A DNA stretch of 64,000 bases, taken from Pseudarthrobacter sp. PS3-L1 (GTDB taxonomy: Bacteria > Actinomycetota > Actinomycetes > Actinomycetales > Micrococcaceae). The translations under genes were made by a program, and so were the position numbers. The notes under the pieces are model-generated. The model was not told the DNA's origin, ran no database searches, and worked only from the letters and a program-made list of their open reading frames with translations. The DNA lies in assembly GCF_030063285.1 (NCBI RefSeq), contig NZ_JASISU010000001.1:620001-684000 (forward strand). The letters run 5' to 3'. Positions 49,293 through 58,246 of this stretch are shown here, piece by piece. Numbering within the stretch: the stretch's first letter is position 1; each line of letters starts with the position of its first letter.

Positions 49293-49496
49293 ATGGCTAC
49301 TGGTACCGTCAAATGGTTTAACGCTGAAAAGGGCTTCGGCTTCATTTCCCCCGATGACTCCTCACAGGACGTTTTCGCACACTACTCTGCGATCAACTCC
49401 TCAGGCTTCCGCTCACTCGAAGAGAACCAGAAGGTCTCCTTCGAAACCGAGCAGGGCCCCAAGGGTCCTCAGGCCGTCAACATCCAGGCACTCTAA
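49293..49496 (+). CDS. cspA: CspA-family cold-shock protein
   Basis: A 67-residue cold-shock-domain protein that binds single-stranded RNA and DNA and keeps mRNA unfolded. RNP1 (KGFGFI, residues 14-19) and RNP2 (VFAHYSAI, about 27-34) are intact. The AT-rich, A/T-ending codons at its start differ from the neighbours, as expected for a highly expressed gene. It stands alone, with a long leader upstream and a strong terminator 35 bases after the stop. Confidence 0.97.
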   Translation: MATGTVKWFNAEKGFGFISPDDSSQDVFAHYSAINSSGFRSLEENQKVSFETEQGPKGPQAVNIQAL

Positions 49497-49530
49497 TTCA
49501 TTAGACTTCCTGGGACCGCAAGGTTTCTGA

Positions 49531-49566
49531 AGCAGGGTCTGCCACTGGCAGGCCCTGCTTTTTTGT
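49531..49566 (+). terminator. Rho-independent terminator of cspA
   Basis: A 13-bp stem (AGCAGGGTCTGCC, loop ACT, GGCAGGCCCTGCT) with one G-T pair is followed by six Ts. It is the clearest intrinsic terminator in the window. Confidence 0.93.
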
Positions 49567-49812
49567 GCCCAGATTCATGGAAAGAAATCGCTAGCCCTTA
49601 CCGACACTTGTGACGTTGGTGCGGACCTTGATTTCCACTGATAGCAGGAATCTTGTTGCCTGTGTGGGGTTGCTGGGGTTAGTGATACTGATGAGCCGGG
49701 CAACAGGCATTTTTTGAAAATGCGCTGTGGATAACGGCTGTAGCCCGGATCACTTTCAGGTAGTCTGACGGGACTTTCACCTTCCTCCCAGTGCTTGCCG
49801 TTTGGGGCCGTC
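49567..49812. other. Intergenic region, no feature recognised
   Basis: These 246 bases between the cspA terminator and the lipoprotein gene contain no convincing gene. GGATAACGG / CCCGG patches and a possible promoter (TTGAAA near 49714 and TAGTCT near 49762) are too weak to assign. Confidence 0.35.
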
Positions 49813-50466
49813 ATGACTATCAGCATTCATGTCCGCTATCGCTTGCTGATCGTCTCTGTCATCGCCGCGCTAAGTGTGGTTCTCAGCGGGTGCCAGGGGA
49901 GTGCCGCCCCCGGTGGGTCATCGAGTCCGCCGTCAACTACAAGTCCGACGTCGGCCGCGTCAACTCCCAGCGCCACGCCGACTCCCACAGTCGCTCCGGC
50001 TTACAAACCTGCGGATGCTTCGGGCAAGGCGCAGAACGTGCCCGTTCCGGAGAAGCCCGCGTTGGCTGACGAGAACTCCAAGGCGGGCCTCGAGGCGTTC
50101 ACAAAGTACTGGTACGAGCTACTCAGCTACGGGTACGAGACGGGCGACGTAAGCGGTACCGACGAATTAAGCAGCAAAGGATGCCAATTTTGCATTGGCC
50201 TTGGGGACGGAATCCGCGAAGCTTGGCAGGATAAGCGTTGGATTGCCGGGGGAAAAATTCAGTCCAGAGCTGTCAACATCCAATTTGTAGTGGGTATGAC
50301 AACACAACAGATAACCATGCAGATCATTCAGGAAAAGATCCAGATAATACGGCCGGATGGAACCCTCCTTCAAGATCCGACGCCGCAGACCAACGTTGCA
50401 AGTCAAGTTGTCGCGGATTTCGACGGGACACGCTGGATAGTCGTCGATCTAGGGTTGGTCAGGTAA
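49813..50466 (+). CDS. DUF6318-type lipoprotein
   Basis: A 217-residue lipoprotein. The signal peptide covers residues 1-25 and ends in the lipobox VVLSGC; a Ser/Thr/Pro-rich linker follows (about residues 27-70). The folded part, from KAGLEAFTKYWYELLSYGYETGD, matches DUF6318, common in Arthrobacter relatives, and carries a C-x-x-C pair (KGCQFC) near residue 128. It is predicted to be anchored to the outer face of the membrane. Its stop lies two bases before the next gene, so the two are probably one operon. ATG 49813 is chosen since it begins a good signal sequence. Confidence 0.82.
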   Translation: MTISIHVRYRLLIVSVIAALSVVLSGCQGSAAPGGSSSPPSTTSPTSAASTPSATPTPTVAPAYKPADASGKAQNVPVPEKPALADENSKAGLEAFTKYWYELLSYGYETGDVSGTDELSSKGCQFCIGLGDGIREAWQDKRWIAGGKIQSRAVNIQFVVGMTTQQITMQIIQEKIQIIRPDGTLLQDPTPQTNVASQVVADFDGTRWIVVDLGLVR

Positions 50467-50468
50467 GT

Positions 50469-51410
50469 GTGGCAAACCAAAAGTTGGGTTTTGTTTTTCT
50501 TGGGTGCGTGATCATTTTTGCTGTGCTGGCCCTCCCAGAAATTGCCGAGTCCAAGGAAGGTGACATCGTCGTCGGGTACGAGGAGAAGGGAATAGACCTT
50601 CGAAAAACTGATTGGATATGGGATACGGAACTAGGTCAGGCAATTCCAACGCTTTCGTCCAGCACCACGTCGTCAGACCCAAACCAGTACAAGTACGACC
50701 TTCAATGCCAGATTGATGAGACTAGTCAAGATGTGAAGTGTCTACCAAACGTTTTGCCCTGCCCGGCGAGGGCGGAGGATGGCAAGGAAGGTATTCCGGT
50801 GGTGTGGTCCGTGGCGCCAAGGGCCATTGCGGATCCCACCTGGACGCAGTGGACGCCGGCAGGTGCTGGCCCCACATGCCTGTACGACACGAAACCTGAA
50901 GACTTGCTGCCACGCATCGCAGCGAGAATCCTCCAGGATTTCAGGAACCTTCCTGTCATTCCCGCGAACCTGACGCTTCAACCAGCGCCGCATACCCTGA
51001 AGGGAGCGGAGACAAATGTCTACGCCAACGCCGAAACCCAGGCGTTCGACGTCGTGATTCTGGGACAGCAGGTGCATGTTGAGGCGACCCCCACCCTCTA
51101 CACCTACAGCTACGGCGACGGTTCCGGACTTGGCCCCACAGAAAGTGCCGGCGGGCCCCTTCCGCAGGAACAGTGGGGCACTAAAACCAGGACCAGCCAC
51201 ATCTACCAGGACACAGGCACCTACTCGGTGAGCGTCAGTACAACATTCAGTGGCACATACGCCGTCAATAACGGCCCATCACTCCCCATCACGGGCAACG
51301 GGGAATTTGCGTCCGGCGGGCAGACACTCGAAGTGTGGCGCTCCATCACCCGGAACTTTGCCGATGACTGCACTGTTAATCCGGCTGGTGACGGCTGTCC
51401 GGGGCGCTAA
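50469..51410 (+). CDS. Exported PKD-like domain protein
   Basis: A 313-residue exported protein starting at GTG 50469. A hydrophobic segment, FVFLGCVIIFAVLALPEIA (residues 7-25), acts as signal or anchor. The C-terminal region carries a PKD-like motif: an aromatic YSYGDGSG turn, then THIY-type SHIYQDTGTYSVSVST. Several Cys residues (CQIDE, CLPNVLPC, CLYD, C in DDCTVNPAGDGC) could form disulfides outside the cell. It starts two bases after the DUF6318 lipoprotein stop. The role is unknown; a cell-surface or envelope function is likely. Confidence 0.78.
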   Translation: MANQKLGFVFLGCVIIFAVLALPEIAESKEGDIVVGYEEKGIDLRKTDWIWDTELGQAIPTLSSSTTSSDPNQYKYDLQCQIDETSQDVKCLPNVLPCPARAEDGKEGIPVVWSVAPRAIADPTWTQWTPAGAGPTCLYDTKPEDLLPRIAARILQDFRNLPVIPANLTLQPAPHTLKGAETNVYANAETQAFDVVILGQQVHVEATPTLYTYSYGDGSGLGPTESAGGPLPQEQWGTKTRTSHIYQDTGTYSVSVSTTFSGTYAVNNGPSLPITGNGEFASGGQTLEVWRSITRNFADDCTVNPAGDGCPGR

Positions 51411-51541
51411 CGGCCAGATTCAAGAGCCCCCAAGAGAAGAGGGGGACCGTCCGGGGAACAGACGCCACGGGGTTACCGTTGTACCAGCGACATCCCAGCA
51501 CCACGCATCCCCGCGAATCACAGGTTAAGCAGAGGAATTCC

Positions 51542-52360
51542 ATGAGCCAGCGCGTCATCGTTATCACCGGAGCCAGCGACGGAATCGGGGCGGCAGCTGC
51601 CCGTACCTTGAGCAAGGCGGGGGACACTGTGGTCATTGTGGGCCGCTCAGCGGAGAAGACCAAAGCCATTGCCAACGAACTCAACGCCGAGTACTTCATC
51701 TGCGACTTTGCGGAGCTGTCCCAGGTACGGAAGCTCGCAGCGGATCTCCGCGCAAAGTACCCGCACATCGACGTCCTGGCCAACAACGCTGGCGGCATCA
51801 TGGGCAAACGCGAACTCACAGTTGATGGCAACGAGAAAACGTTCCAAGTCAACCACCTTGCACCTTTCCTGCTGACAACAGAGCTGATGGATGTCCTGGT
51901 CGACAGCAAAGCCAAGGTCATTAACACTGCGAGCATGGCCAACCAGTTCGGACACCTGGACCTGGACGACCTCACGGCCGAGCGCAAGTATTCCGCCAAC
52001 CGCGCCTACGGCACCGGCAAGCTCTCCAACATCCTGTTCACGAGCGAACTGAACCGCCGCTTCGGTGACCAGGGAATCACGACGGCGTCATTCCACCCCG
52101 GGGTAGTCCGCACCAGTTTCGCCAGCACGTCATCGAGCCTCATGCGGCACTTCTACACGTCAATTCTCAGCCGCTTCATGCTCAGCCCAGACCAGGGAGC
52201 AGACACCCTGCTCTGGCTAATCAATGGAACAGCTGGCCGGGACTGGGTTTCCGGCGCCTACTACGCCAAGCGGGCCTTGGCCAAAGCCAACAAGCAGGCT
52301 TACGACGCGCAGCTCGCCAAGGGACTCTGGGATCACAGTGTGGAGTTGGTCAAGGCGTAG
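51542..52360 (+). CDS. Short-chain dehydrogenase/reductase
   Basis: A 272-residue SDR. The cofactor motif TGASDGIG is at residues 9-16, NNAGG near 80, and the catalytic Ser/Tyr/Lys are in NTASMANQFG and RAYGTGKLSNIL near 155-160. The active-site order is complete and resembles retinol dehydrogenase-like SDRs. ATG 51542 follows an AGAGGAA site. The gene stands alone, ending before a perfect hairpin shared with the next, convergent gene. Substrate unknown. Confidence 0.91.
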   Translation: MSQRVIVITGASDGIGAAAARTLSKAGDTVVIVGRSAEKTKAIANELNAEYFICDFAELSQVRKLAADLRAKYPHIDVLANNAGGIMGKRELTVDGNEKTFQVNHLAPFLLTTELMDVLVDSKAKVINTASMANQFGHLDLDDLTAERKYSANRAYGTGKLSNILFTSELNRRFGDQGITTASFHPGVVRTSFASTSSSLMRHFYTSILSRFMLSPDQGADTLLWLINGTAGRDWVSGAYYAKRALAKANKQAYDAQLAKGLWDHSVELVKA

Positions 52361-52372
52361 ATACCGCACTGC

Positions 52373-52411
52373 CTGAACCTCAGCTCACCATTTTGTTGAG
52401 CTGAGGTTCAG
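52373..52411. terminator. Bidirectional terminator hairpin
   Basis: A perfect 15-bp stem (CTGAACCTCAGCTCA, 9-base loop, TGAGCTGAGGTTCAG) lies between the convergent SDR and DHFR-family genes. The loop contains TTTTG, and there is no long U-tract. Confidence 0.88.
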
Positions 52412-52424
52412 CGCAGCGCGACAG

Positions 52425-52976
52425 CTACGCGACCAGCAAACCGTAGGTGCTGACGACGTTTCCTTTGCTTGTCCTGAACTGGTCCTTGAGGGCCAAGCGG
52501 GTCGCGGGATCCCCGTCGCGGAAGAGTCTCTGCCCGCTTCCTGCAACGGCGGGATGGGTCATGAGCGTGAGTTCATCCAGGACGCCAGCAAACAGCAACT
52601 GGCGCACCACGGAGATGGATCCGCACACGGCAATCTCGCCGCCGTCGCGTTTTTTTAGTTCCTGGACAAAATCCGCCAGCGGGGCATCCATAAGCTGGGA
52701 ATTCTGCCACTCAAGCGGCGCTGTGAGGCTGCTCGACGCCACAAACTTCTGCACGGGATTGATAAAGCCGGCGAAGTCCTGATCAACAGAAGCATTCGGC
52801 CAGTACGAAGCCCACTCCTGGTAGCTCCTCCGCCCGAGAACCACAGTATCCACGGAAGTCATCATGCGCTCCATGCCTTGGCCAAGTTCGGCATCGAAAC
52901 TGTCGTACTGGAACGTGAAGGGATCCGACACCACGCCATCAACGGAATGGAAGAGGCCGGACGTCACTTTGCGCAT
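52425..52976 (-). CDS. Dihydrofolate-reductase-family protein (RibD C-terminal type)
   Basis: A 183-residue protein of the RibD C-terminal/DHFR-like family. It opens VTSGLFHSVDGVVSDP, has DTVVLGRRSYQEWASYW near residue 43, and the NADPH-loop segment EIAVCGSISVVRQLL near 117. Many actinobacterial members are annotated only as reductases of unknown substrate. It is convergent with the SDR gene. The 223 bases on its upstream side hold GC-rich sequence with no gene. Confidence 0.9.
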   Translation of the reverse strand: MRKVTSGLFHSVDGVVSDPFTFQYDSFDAELGQGMERMMTSVDTVVLGRRSYQEWASYWPNASVDQDFAGFINPVQKFVASSSLTAPLEWQNSQLMDAPLADFVQELKKRDGGEIAVCGSISVVRQLLFAGVLDELTLMTHPAVAGSGQRLFRDGDPATRLALKDQFRTSKGNVVSTYGLLVA

Positions 52977-53199
52977 TGTTCTGATCCTTCTGCTGGTGTT
53001 TGTGCGGGTGCTGGTGCTCTTGTGAAACGCGCCGGATCGCCCGGACGCTTTTACCCTAGTTTCCCTTGACTGCCAGCGGAAGAGGACGGTGCTAACGCCT
53101 GCTCTTGCGGTGCGGCCCGGATCCGGGCAACTTATCCGGATCCAGGGAACGCGCTGCGTGCTTGCATCCCGTGCACGCGCCGCAAGGCCACGCCAAAGC

Positions 53200-55317
53200 T
53201 CAACTCAGCGCCGTCAGCGTTCTAGCTGCCTCGGCAATCGCGGGATCCAGCTCAAGCGCAGGTTGTGGTCTGGAAAACAGGTATCCCTGCAGCGCTTCGC
53301 ACCCAAGAGCGTTCAAATACCGCAGTTGCGCCTGCGTCTCCACCCCCTCGGCAGTCACAGACAGACCCAGGTTGTGGGCCATATGGATCATGGAAGTCAG
53401 GATGGGTAGATGCTCGTCACCGGTGATGATCATCGACACGAAGGACCTGTCGATTTTCAGCGCATCTACGGGAAGATCCTGCAGACGCCCAAGGGACGAA
53501 TATCCAGTCCCAAAATCGTCCAGCACTACCCGCACACCGGATTCCCGCAGCCGAATCAGTTGCTGAATGGGGTTACACGTGGCTTCGAAGAACACGCTTT
53601 CGGTCACCTCCAGTACAAGCTGGGCAGGGTTTACCGAACAGTCCTTGACCAGGCGAAGAACATTGTCCGCAAAGTCTTGATTGTGAAGCTGGGCTCCAGA
53701 AACGTTAACCGCTAGGGAGACGCCAGCATCCGCCGCAAGCCACACGGACAGGCCCTGGAGGCTTTGCCGCATCAGGTCCATGCCCAACTGCTCAATAACG
53801 CCCGTGCTCTCGGCCAGGGGAATAAAATCCAGGGGCGGTATATGGAGCCCGTCATCAACCCACCGTGCCAACGCCTCGCACTGTGTCACTGTCCCTGTCA
53901 GGGGGGAGACGATTGGTTGGTAGGCGATGGTAAATTCTTGGCCCGCCACGGCCTTCCTCAGCCGCGTTTCCTGGCGTGTCTGCTGAATCAGCTGTTCCAT
54001 CATGGTCGGCTGGAATCGCCTGTAGCGGTTTCTTCCCGCTCTTTTCGCCGCGTACATGGCAATATCTGCCTCCCGCAGCAGTTCTTGGGCATCGGCTGTT
54101 TCCGACCGGCCCGAGGCGATGCCGATGCTTGCCTGCGGGTTGATGGCATTCCCCTGGATACTCAGTGGAATCATGCTCGCCAGAACACGGATAGCTACGG
54201 CGTCAACGTCGGCACATCCGGTCAGCAACACGACGAATTCATCACCTCCCAGCCTGGCTACCACCTCCGCGTCGGGGAGAGTGCTGCTGAGTTGGACGGC
54301 TATTTTTCTGAGGAGCTCATCGCCTGACTGATGCCCAAAGAGATCATTTACGTCCTTGAAATTGTCGAGGTCCAGCAGCAGGACGTCCACGTTTTCCTGC
54401 TCGCCTTGGGAGAAAAGCTGATTCAGTGTCTCATTGAACACCGCACGGTTGGCCAGGCCGGTCAAGGAATCCTGGTAAGCGCGGCTCCTCAACTCGTGCG
54501 CGTGTGCTGCCAGTTTCGCCATGGCCGCTTCCGCGGCTTCTTCAGTTTTTCTCCGTGGGGTGATGTCCCTAAAGCTCCAAACGCGCCCCACCACCTGGCC
54601 GTCAACGCGTTGGGGCCGGGAGTGCCTTTCAATGGTCCTACCGTCCATGAGCAACACAATGTCATCAGTGATGGCTTCAGGATGCTTCTGGATTTCGATG
54701 ATCCGGGTGAGAAAGGCCTGAGGATCTGCGGACTGTTCAACAGCCAACGCGATTGCCTCCGGCTCCCGCCCCGGGCTCATCAGTTCGCGTGGGACCTGCC
54801 ACATGTCAAGGAACCGTTGGTTCATGCCCGTCAGGGTTCCATTGATGTCGAAGACTGCCAAGCCATCTGCTGTTGATTCGAGCGTGGCGCTGAGGAGGGA
54901 TGTTGCTCGGCGAATCTCCGTGTCCCATGCTTGCCGGTGCTCCAGGCTACGAACGGAGAGGATCAGTCCGCCCTGTCCTTTCGTCTTTCGCACCGCACCA
55001 GCGATTTCAGCCTGAAAACCACTTCCATCGGCGCGGAGGGCCCCTACTTCCACCACTGTCGTCTTGGCCGATGGCATCCCCGGCGGGGCTTCAGCTAAGG
55101 CGGTGAGATCGTGTGTGAAATCCTGGAGGAACAGTGCCCCTTGGTGCTGTCCGACAAGACTGTCAAGCGACCGGCCGAACATGCGTGCTGCGCTCGGATT
55201 CGCGGCTGTGATGATTCCGTCCGGGTCCAGTGCCAGGAGCCCATTCGGACTTTCGGCCACCAGATCAGCGACGAAAGTGGTGTGTTTTGCTGTTCTGCGG
55301 CGCTTCGATGCCCCCAT
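53200..55317 (-). CDS. PAS-PAS-GGDEF-EAL cyclic-di-GMP signalling protein
   Basis: A 705-residue cytosolic signalling protein. Two PAS domains (about residues 15-125 and 145-260) are followed by a GGDEF cyclase domain with an intact RLGGDEF motif and an EAL phosphodiesterase domain. EAL residues are present: CEALARW, NVSGAQL, LEVTES, LDDFGTGYSS, KIDRSFV and AEGVET. The inhibitory RxxD site before GGDEF is replaced by PDAE, so feedback inhibition is probably absent. No membrane helix is seen. Both activities look intact. ATG 55317 is chosen for the compact N-terminus; the frame continues to 55359. Confidence 0.9.
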   Translation of the reverse strand: MGASKRRRTAKHTTFVADLVAESPNGLLALDPDGIITAANPSAARMFGRSLDSLVGQHQGALFLQDFTHDLTALAEAPPGMPSAKTTVVEVGALRADGSGFQAEIAGAVRKTKGQGGLILSVRSLEHRQAWDTEIRRATSLLSATLESTADGLAVFDINGTLTGMNQRFLDMWQVPRELMSPGREPEAIALAVEQSADPQAFLTRIIEIQKHPEAITDDIVLLMDGRTIERHSRPQRVDGQVVGRVWSFRDITPRRKTEEAAEAAMAKLAAHAHELRSRAYQDSLTGLANRAVFNETLNQLFSQGEQENVDVLLLDLDNFKDVNDLFGHQSGDELLRKIAVQLSSTLPDAEVVARLGGDEFVVLLTGCADVDAVAIRVLASMIPLSIQGNAINPQASIGIASGRSETADAQELLREADIAMYAAKRAGRNRYRRFQPTMMEQLIQQTRQETRLRKAVAGQEFTIAYQPIVSPLTGTVTQCEALARWVDDGLHIPPLDFIPLAESTGVIEQLGMDLMRQSLQGLSVWLAADAGVSLAVNVSGAQLHNQDFADNVLRLVKDCSVNPAQLVLEVTESVFFEATCNPIQQLIRLRESGVRVVLDDFGTGYSSLGRLQDLPVDALKIDRSFVSMIITGDEHLPILTSMIHMAHNLGLSVTAEGVETQAQLRYLNALGCEALQGYLFSRPQPALELDPAIAEAARTLTALS

Positions 55318-55454
55318 GATTTTTACCCCCGCTAAGAAGTATAGGGTGATGGGCCTCACGTTCCGCCACCAGGGAAGTCGACATCCGGGCTAGGCCAGGA
55401 TCAGTCAGGATTCGGGGCCCATTTTTCCTCGCGGGGTAGACGTCGTTGCGCCTG

Positions 55455-56861
55455 TCAGAAGGCCCGGACCGCCGACGACGCCGGGGCGCCCAAAGTCCTT
55501 TCCCGCGCCAGGGTGCCGCGTCCGGCAGTCCCGGTTCCGAGGCCCCGAATGTGCCACCCAGCAGCTTCCCATTCCGCGGCATGCAGGACATTGCGCGCAT
55601 CCACCATGGTTCGACGGCGGACCTTCAGCCCCACGTCAGCAGGTACGAGCTGCCGGTACTCGTCCCATTCGGTAAGCAGCAGTACCAAGTCTGCCCCTGC
55701 AAGCGCGACGTCGGTGGACTGTACAAACCGGAGTTGGGGGTACCGCATCGCGGCGTTGGGCAGCGCTTTCGGGTCCGTGACCGTTACCTGCGCGCCGAGG
55801 GTGGCGAGCTGCAATGCAACGTCCAGCGCAGGGGAGTCACGGATATCGTCAGTGTCGGGTTTGAAGGCCGCACCCAGCACCGTAACCGCCTGCCCGCGAA
55901 CGGATCCACCGCACAGCTCGCGGGCTATCTCCACCGTGCGGTGACGCTGGGCGAGGTTGATGGCGTCGACAACGCCCATCCACTGATCCACGGAGTCCAC
56001 ATCCAACGCCGCCGCCTGCGCCCGGAAACTCCTGATGTCCTTGGGCAGGCAGCCACCACCGAATCCAAGCCCGGCATGGAGGTACCGCCCGCCAATCCGC
56101 GGATCAAGGCCCATTGCCTCGCCTAGTTCGGTCACGTCAGCGCCCGAGGCATCGCACAGTTCGGACATTGCATTGATGAAGCTGATTTTTGTGGCCAAGT
56201 ACGCGTTGGCCGCGGACTTGATGAGTTCAGCCGTGGCATAGGCACACACCAGCCGTGGAATTCCGGCCCGTAGCAGGGGCTCGTAAACCGCATCCAGCAC
56301 CGCCGTCAGTCCGTGCGCGTGTCCAGTCGCATCCAGGGAAGCATCGCGGCCACCCGCCACGCCGTACACCAGCCGGTCCGGCACCAGGGAATCCTTCACC
56401 GCAGTGCCCTGACGCAGAAACTCGGGATTCCAGCCAAGAGGAACGTCTTTCCGGTCCGCCAGGACGCTTCGGAGCAACATTACTGTTCCGACAGGAACAG
56501 TTGATTTGCCGACGACGGCGGCACCCTCAGCCAGATACGGGACCAGCGCGGCGGTTGCCGCGAACAGGTAACTAAGGTCCGCGTCATTTGAGGTCTTGGA
56601 CTGCGGCGTCCCCACGCAGAGGAAATGGACCTCGGCCTCGGCAGCTGCAGCCATGGAGGCGGAAAAGTGGAGCCGGCCCGTGGACAGGCCTTCCACCAGG
56701 AGTTCATCGAGCCCGGGCTCGTAAAAAGGTGCAGTTCCGCGGCTGAGCTGGTCTATTTTTGCAGAATCCACATCAATGCCCACTACGGTGTGCCCCATTG
56801 CCGCCAACGTGGCAGCGTGGACGGCGCCAAGATATCCACAGCCAATGACCGAAATTTTCAT
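55455..56861 (-). CDS. UDP-glucose 6-dehydrogenase
   Basis: A 468-residue UDP-glucose/GDP-mannose dehydrogenase. The NAD motif GCGYLGAVHA opens it, the FLCVGTPQS and KSTVPVGT segments follow, and the catalytic Cys lies in GFGGGCLPKDI near residue 268. The C-terminal UDP-binding GAAFKPDTDDIRDSP block is intact. It oxidises UDP-glucose to UDP-glucuronate for surface polysaccharide or glycolipid. Its ATG overlaps the glycosyltransferase stop (ATGA), so the pair probably act together. A poorly conserved Ala/Gly/Arg tail of about 30 residues follows the last domain. Confidence 0.93.
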   Translation of the reverse strand: MKISVIGCGYLGAVHAATLAAMGHTVVGIDVDSAKIDQLSRGTAPFYEPGLDELLVEGLSTGRLHFSASMAAAAEAEVHFLCVGTPQSKTSNDADLSYLFAATAALVPYLAEGAAVVGKSTVPVGTVMLLRSVLADRKDVPLGWNPEFLRQGTAVKDSLVPDRLVYGVAGGRDASLDATGHAHGLTAVLDAVYEPLLRAGIPRLVCAYATAELIKSAANAYLATKISFINAMSELCDASGADVTELGEAMGLDPRIGGRYLHAGLGFGGGCLPKDIRSFRAQAAALDVDSVDQWMGVVDAINLAQRHRTVEIARELCGGSVRGQAVTVLGAAFKPDTDDIRDSPALDVALQLATLGAQVTVTDPKALPNAAMRYPQLRFVQSTDVALAGADLVLLLTEWDEYRQLVPADVGLKVRRRTMVDARNVLHAAEWEAAGWHIRGLGTGTAGRGTLARERTLGAPASSAVRAF

Positions 56862-58069
56862 GATCTCCTCTTTCCGTGCAGCAGGGTATTCCCGGTATTG
56901 CGATGCTGGGTAGGGTGCGGAAGGCCCCCGTTCCGTTGGACATGCTCAACGAGCGGCCGGCCTGCGATTACGTCCTCGTAGTGGCCCACCAGCTCTGCAC
57001 TCAGGGCAGTCCACGTTCTGCCCTGTACGGCGGCCTGCGCGGTAACGGCAAAAGCCCTGCGTTTGGCGTCATCACCCATGAGGTCCAGGACATGGCCTCG
57101 CAGGGCGTCAAGGTTGCCGGGTTCATACAGCCAGCCCGTGCGTGAATTCTGCACCAGGTCCAACGGACCGCCGCGGCCGGTAGCCACCACTGGAACCCCG
57201 CAGGCCATGGCTTCCTGAATGGTCTGGCAGAAGGTTTCAAATTCGCCGGGATGAACAAAAAGATCGAAGGAAGCCACCGCCCGGGCAAGATCCTCGCCGC
57301 CCAGGAATCCTGTGAACACGGCGTCAGGCAAAGCCGCCTCCAGCACCGAGCGCTGTGGACCATCACCCACAATGACCAGCTGGGTGTTCGGAATATCCGC
57401 CAGGACCGCGAGGTCCTGGACCTGCTTCTCCACCGCCAACCGGCCCACATAGCCGATGATGCGCTGACCCCCAGGTGTCACGGAAGCCCGCCACCCGGCG
57501 TCGTACTTCTCCGGCGCGAACCGCTCCGTGTCCACCCCGCGCCGCCACATCCCCACGCGACGGATACCCCGCCCACGCAGCTGGTTCAGCGCAAACGAGG
57601 ACGGTGCCAACGTTCGTGAAGCCAGCAGGTGAATGTTCTCCACCCGCGCCCAAGCCCAGTTTTCCATGAAGGGAATTCCGTAGCGGCCCATGTAGCTGGG
57701 CACCTCGGTCTGGTAGATGGCCACGCTCGGAATCCCCAGTTGGTCTGCCGCTTGCACGGCCCGCCACCCCAGCACGAACGGAGAAGCAAGGTGCACAACA
57801 TCGGGTGCAAAGTCGGCAAGGATTCGCTTGACCCGACTCACACCACCCATCGCGACGCGCACATTGGCATACCCGGCCAGCGGGACGGACGGAACACGGT
57901 GCACCACCGCGCCACTGACCACCTCCGTGGTTTGCGCATCCTGGGTGGACGGCGCGATCACCATGACCTCGTCGCCGCGTTCCTGCAGATGCTCCAGAAC
58001 ACGCAGTATCGAGTGGGTGACCCCGTTCATCAGGGGCAGGAATGATTCAGCGACAATTGCGATCCTCAC
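56858..58069 (-). CDS. Glycosyltransferase family 4 (mannosyltransferase type)
   Basis: A 403-residue GT-B glycosyltransferase. It begins with the N-terminal domain RIAIVAESFLPLMNGVTHSI, has the nucleotide-domain start GGQRIIGYVGRLAVEKQV near residue 205 and the E-x7-E motif HPGEFETFCQTIQEAMACG near 285-300. It closely resembles actinobacterial MgtA/PimB-like GDP-mannose-dependent transferases that act on glycolipids at the membrane. GTG 58069 is chosen because the family starts at that Val and GGAGG is just upstream; the frame to 58177 is unsupported. Coupling to UDP-glucose dehydrogenase suggests a glucuronic-acid-containing glycolipid acceptor. Confidence 0.9.
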   Translation of the reverse strand: MRIAIVAESFLPLMNGVTHSILRVLEHLQERGDEVMVIAPSTQDAQTTEVVSGAVVHRVPSVPLAGYANVRVAMGGVSRVKRILADFAPDVVHLASPFVLGWRAVQAADQLGIPSVAIYQTEVPSYMGRYGIPFMENWAWARVENIHLLASRTLAPSSFALNQLRGRGIRRVGMWRRGVDTERFAPEKYDAGWRASVTPGGQRIIGYVGRLAVEKQVQDLAVLADIPNTQLVIVGDGPQRSVLEAALPDAVFTGFLGGEDLARAVASFDLFVHPGEFETFCQTIQEAMACGVPVVATGRGGPLDLVQNSRTGWLYEPGNLDALRGHVLDLMGDDAKRRAFAVTAQAAVQGRTWTALSAELVGHYEDVIAGRPLVEHVQRNGGLPHPTQHRNTGNTLLHGKRRS

Positions 58070-58246
58070 CCCTCCACGGTGCGGGCTGATCCTGACAACG
58101 CGGGGGAGGAGGCGTTGCGGGCAAGGAAAGCTTGGGTGAACAGCGGTCCCCACACGCTGTAAGGTCCCCTGCTTCATCTTTTTTGTGTTTTCGGCACGAT
58201 TTGCTGGCTTGTTCGCCGGGTTGAAGCCGGAACCGCCCGTGCCGCC

